From assembly GCA_029204225.1 (NCBI GenBank), contig CM055106.1, positions 23,522,801 to 23,579,118 of the forward strand: 56,318 nucleotides of DNA, written 5' to 3'. The translations under genes were made by a program, and so were the position numbers. Positions within the stretch are counted from its first letter, which is position 1. The number at the start of each line of letters is the position of its first letter. The notes under the pieces are model-generated. The model was not told the origin of the DNA. It was given only the letters and a program-made list of their open reading frames with translations, and searched no databases. Positions 55,490 to 56,318 of this stretch are shown here, piece by piece. This DNA comes from Diphasiastrum complanatum. Its lineage: Eukaryota; Streptophyta; Lycopodiopsida; Lycopodiales; Lycopodiaceae.

Positions 55490-56318
55490 TCAGACCTGTC
55501 TCCATAGGTGTAGCAACCCGGCTTGCAATCTTCCATCTTGAACTGCTTCAAATCTGCCCAATGTAGCGTTCTTGAGAGATGAAAATTTCAACCCCTTCTT
55601 GTACAAATCCACGACCAAGATAAAAGTGACAATAGGCCTGAATCTGAGGTTCAAAAACCATACCAAGATCAAGTATTACGGCATCAATCTGCTACTCATT
55701 ACTTCCCGTAGTAATAATATCATCAACATAAAGCAAAATAATGATGATATAATCTGAAGTATGCTTGACATAAAGAGTAGATTCAATGGGACTATTAGTA
55801 AACCCTCAATTACAAAAGTAGGCATGTATCTTTTGATACCACATCCTCGAAGCTTGCTTCAGTCCATAAAGTGCCTTCTTGAGAAGACAAACTTTATCTT
55901 CTTGGCCTTCAACCAAAAAACCAATAGGTTGTTGAAGGTACACTTCTCATTGAGATCACCATTGAGGAATACTGTCTTTATGTCAAGTTGCCGCAAACGC
56001 CAACCAAAGTGGGCAGCCAAAGAGGTTACTACCCTCACGGTAGTCATCCGAGCAGTAGGAGAAACTCATAATCAATCCCCTTTTGCTGAGCATTAGCCTT
56101 CGGCAACGAGCCTTGCCTTGTACCTTTCAATGGTACCATCTGCCTTAATACTTGATTTTGTATACCCATTTAGAACCATTGCCTCCTTCCCACGAGGAAG
56201 ATCAACAAGAACCCCAAAATTTGGTTCTCATAAGTGAGTCATACTCATCTTGCATCGATCCTCCCAACATTTTACTCCCTTGGCCTGCTCATAGAAAATA
56301 GGTTCTTGCGCAACATCT
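55490..56318 (-). pseudogene. Copia reverse transcriptase, continues past the window edge
   Basis: On minus from the edge: VLVDLPRGKEAMVLNGYTKS and GTIERYKARLVA open RT, RVVTSLAAHFGWRLRQLDIKT with AFLNGDL-like VFLNGDLNEKC carries the first Asp, and LLYVDDIIITTG at about 55713-55748 keeps the YVDD box. KFSSLKNATLGRF comes later. Stops occur near 55680 and 56070. RNase H is missing between 55490 and the LTR at 55314. Confidence 0.88.

Overview
The window looks like nuclear DNA from a land plant with a large, retrotransposon-rich genome. It is AT-rich, has spliced genes with GT-AG introns, and contains an SPX-domain gene of the plant phosphate-signalling type. It is filled with degraded LTR retrotransposons whose primer-binding sites have plant type (initiator-Met-like TGGTATCAGAGC variants for Ty1/copia, and an Asp-like TGGCACCGTTG site for Ty3/gypsy). 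The species cannot be told from the sequence. No rRNA, tRNA, CRISPR array or bacterial operon structure was seen.

Layout. 1-4.4 kb: interspersed repeat, a small secreted-protein gene (2398-2931) bracketed by GC-rich hairpin clusters, and AT-rich spacer. 4.4-10.3 kb: an old copia element (LTR, PBS, gag) split by a young, deleted copia element on the minus strand (5618-9814) with two 701-bp LTRs and a TACAA target duplication. 11.1-12.0 kb: a degenerate gene with a histone H3-like fold and a long C-terminal extension, next to an 807-bp foldback element (12081-12887). 13.3-18.8 kb: an unassigned broken ORF, a degraded transposase-like region, and a minus-strand two-exon gene with a canonical intron. 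18.9-37 kb: a mosaic of copia and gypsy fragments in both orientations, including an in-frame gypsy/copia chimera, inverted LTRs and direct LTRs. 37-41 kb: copia gag on minus and gypsy gag/protease on plus. 42.2-43.5 kb: a broken coiled-coil gene. 43.7-48 kb: LTR remnants and tandem repeats. 50.0-50.9 kb: the last two recognisable exons of an SPX gene on minus, whose next upstream intron appears to carry the copia cluster at 51.2-56.3 kb.

The only gene that looks functional is the SPX gene; its first exon was not found. Most other coding sequence is decayed mobile DNA. Points most worth following: the H3-like fusion remnant, the foldback element, the two-exon gene beside the transposase-like region, the in-frame gypsy/copia chimera, and the nonsense codons in decayed ORFs, nearly all one C-to-T (or G-to-A) change from an expected Gln or Trp codon. 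LTR identity, boundaries and homologies were judged by eye.
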